Shown here in pieces: positions 62,601-64,000 of a DNA stretch of 64,000 bases (position 1 is the first letter of the stretch; every line of letters begins with the position of its first letter). The notes under the pieces are model-generated. The model searched no databases. It saw only the letters and a list, made by a program, of their open reading frames with translations, and was not told where the DNA came from. The DNA comes from Diprion similis (taxonomy: Eukaryota; Arthropoda; Insecta; Hymenoptera; Diprionidae): assembly GCF_021155765.1 (NCBI RefSeq), contig NC_060114.1:16377501-16441500 (forward strand). The letters are read 5' to 3'. The translations under genes were made by a program, and so were the position numbers.

Positions 62601-64000
62601 CTAGTCGCGGCACGTTTTGAATTATGAACGCTATAATTATTTTACGTGTTGCGTGCACGTTATTTCTCGCATTAGATCGACACCTGCTGATGTTTACTCG
62701 TAGCTATTATTTCTTGCTTTTTTTCTTTTTCATCCCGCGTTTTTTTTTTTACCGCGAAATAGTTATTCGAGCTTTCTTAGAAGATTTAAATTTGCATTCA
62801 ATCGATTAGCTCAGTCAGTTGTTTTTGGCATGTGTTCAGCACGCATCGCGACTCGATTAGCGGCGAACGTTCTAAAGAACGTTTTGAAAAGTTACTAGAA
62901 AATCGAGAAACGGACGGGGAAAAGGAAAAGAAGGTCGAAAATGAGCGCAGATGATTTCACACGATTTCGAACCGGTTTTTTTTTTTTATACTTTCCGGTA
63001 GATTGCTGCCATGCTATTTATTTTATCCGTTGCGCGGAAATATTTGTGTATCCCGATCACTTATGCTTTAAGGTTATAAATCCTAGAATGTAGAAATTTT
63101 CGTTGAGTGTCTCGCGCATCGACGATACGCTTAACGATTATCGTACTGATTCATGCTGAGGAAAAACCATTATTTCACGATTTCGAAATTTTTTTTTTTT
63201 CGAAATTCAATAAACCGTAATCAAACAAAAGACACTCATACTTCCAAGCCTTATAGTTCCTTTAAAAGCATTTTAAAATCAAGAAAATAGTGACTTTTTC
63301 CCCAACGGTTCGTTACGATAACGTTACTAACTTCAACCTCGTTAACGATCGCTAATTGATTCGCTTGAGTAACGTTTTCAATGTGACCACGATTTCTCAC
63401 TTATACGTATATAACCGCAGGCGTGTTGTTTTCTTTTCATATTTTATTTGTCGATGGTTTCACCTTTTTTCCCCACTGTCACTTGTCCTTCGTTATTATA
63501 CCCTTGAATAGTTTCTATTTTATTTTTTTTTTCTCTTTTTTTTTTATTTATGTCTTTAGTTCTCCTACTCTTGTTTTCATATATTGTTTTTACTCCGATT
63601 ATTATGCAGATGTGATGTCACGTATTGCTCAATATTTATCATGATATTGATCCCAATATGATATGCTTAGAATGAAAAGGTCGCATAGTCTTAAATACAC
63701 AAAATAATGTTTACTTCTTCTTTATATCTTTCTGTTTGGCGATGACATTAAGGTGAACTGTGTTACGATTTCAAATTTCTCTATCTTTAGCCAAAAGAAT
63801 TTTTCTGTTTCAATTATCACTGATATTTGTTCACAACTCACCTATACGAATAATTACCTTTTGCTCAAAGACTGAATTCTTTTTCATGCATATCGATGGA
63901 AAAAGAAAAACAAAAAAAAAAAAAAAATTGTCATAAATTACACGTTTATTCATTCTTAAAATGAAGCTAAGCAAATATTTTCAGTAATACTTTTTAACTG
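62601..64000. other. AT-rich right end of window
   Basis: T- and A-runs and short chance frames only. If the donor near 62335 is real, this would be the first part of a long intron. Confidence 0.4.

Noticed and set aside
1-64000. CRISPR arrays, rRNA, tRNA and complete transposons
   Set aside because: Looked for repeat-spacer patterns, tRNA B-box words and transposase or reverse transcriptase motifs on both strands; none was convincing.

Overview
The window is a stretch of gene-dense, AT-rich insect nuclear DNA. Genes have many short exons and mostly short introns, and homopolymer and di-/trinucleotide runs are common. Interstitial TTAGG-type (insect telomere motif) runs occur at about 7006-7019 and 46427-46448. 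Protein similarity and the TTAGG runs suggest a holometabolous insect, probably a hymenopteran such as a sawfly; this placement is inference. No prokaryotic, viral or CRISPR feature was seen, and I recognised no tRNA or rRNA gene.

Eleven protein-coding genes can be read exon by exon. Every exon join proposed for them keeps the reading frame. From left to right: ARL6IP5/PRAF3 (minus, its 3' end outside the window); HSD17B4 peroxisomal multifunctional enzyme (minus, 742 aa); BBS1 (plus, 583 aa); a TMEM8/PGAP6-family membrane protein (plus, 821 aa); a dynein heavy-chain tail-only gene related to DNAH2 (minus, 1170 aa); guanine deaminase GDA (plus, 429 aa); low-molecular-weight protein tyrosine phosphatase ACP1 (minus, 156 aa); RRP9/U3-55K (plus, 465 aa); Wntless WLS (plus, 542 aa); a long kinesin-6 of the KIF20 type (plus, 1518 aa); and ubiquitin-conjugating enzyme UBE2H (plus, 187 aa). 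HSD17B4/BBS1 and ACP1/RRP9 are head-to-head pairs. GDA/ACP1 and TMEM8/dynein tail are tail-to-tail pairs. The genes do not form one pathway; BBS1 and the dynein tail both point to cilia.

The most unusual item is the dynein gene at 17278-22427. Seventeen exons encode an intact axonemal dynein tail. The protein then stops, with a poly(A) signal 58 bases after the stop codon, before any linker or AAA+ motor sequence, and no motor exon exists elsewhere in the window. Other notable points are four GC-AG introns concentrated between 8.8 and 21.1 kb, a consensus RFX X-box upstream of BBS1, and a 35-bp-arm inverted repeat with a telomere-motif loop between HSD17B4 and BBS1. A dispersed repeat carrying ATTCAAGATGGCGG-like words lies in UBE2H intron 1, and YY1/Pho-like ATGGCGGC words mark several possible promoters.

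The right end (about 56.4-64 kb) has no gene I can support. It is AT-rich DNA with microsatellites and some leader-like sequence. Exon borders were worked out by hand from splice signals, frame continuity and family knowledge; no alignment or search was run.
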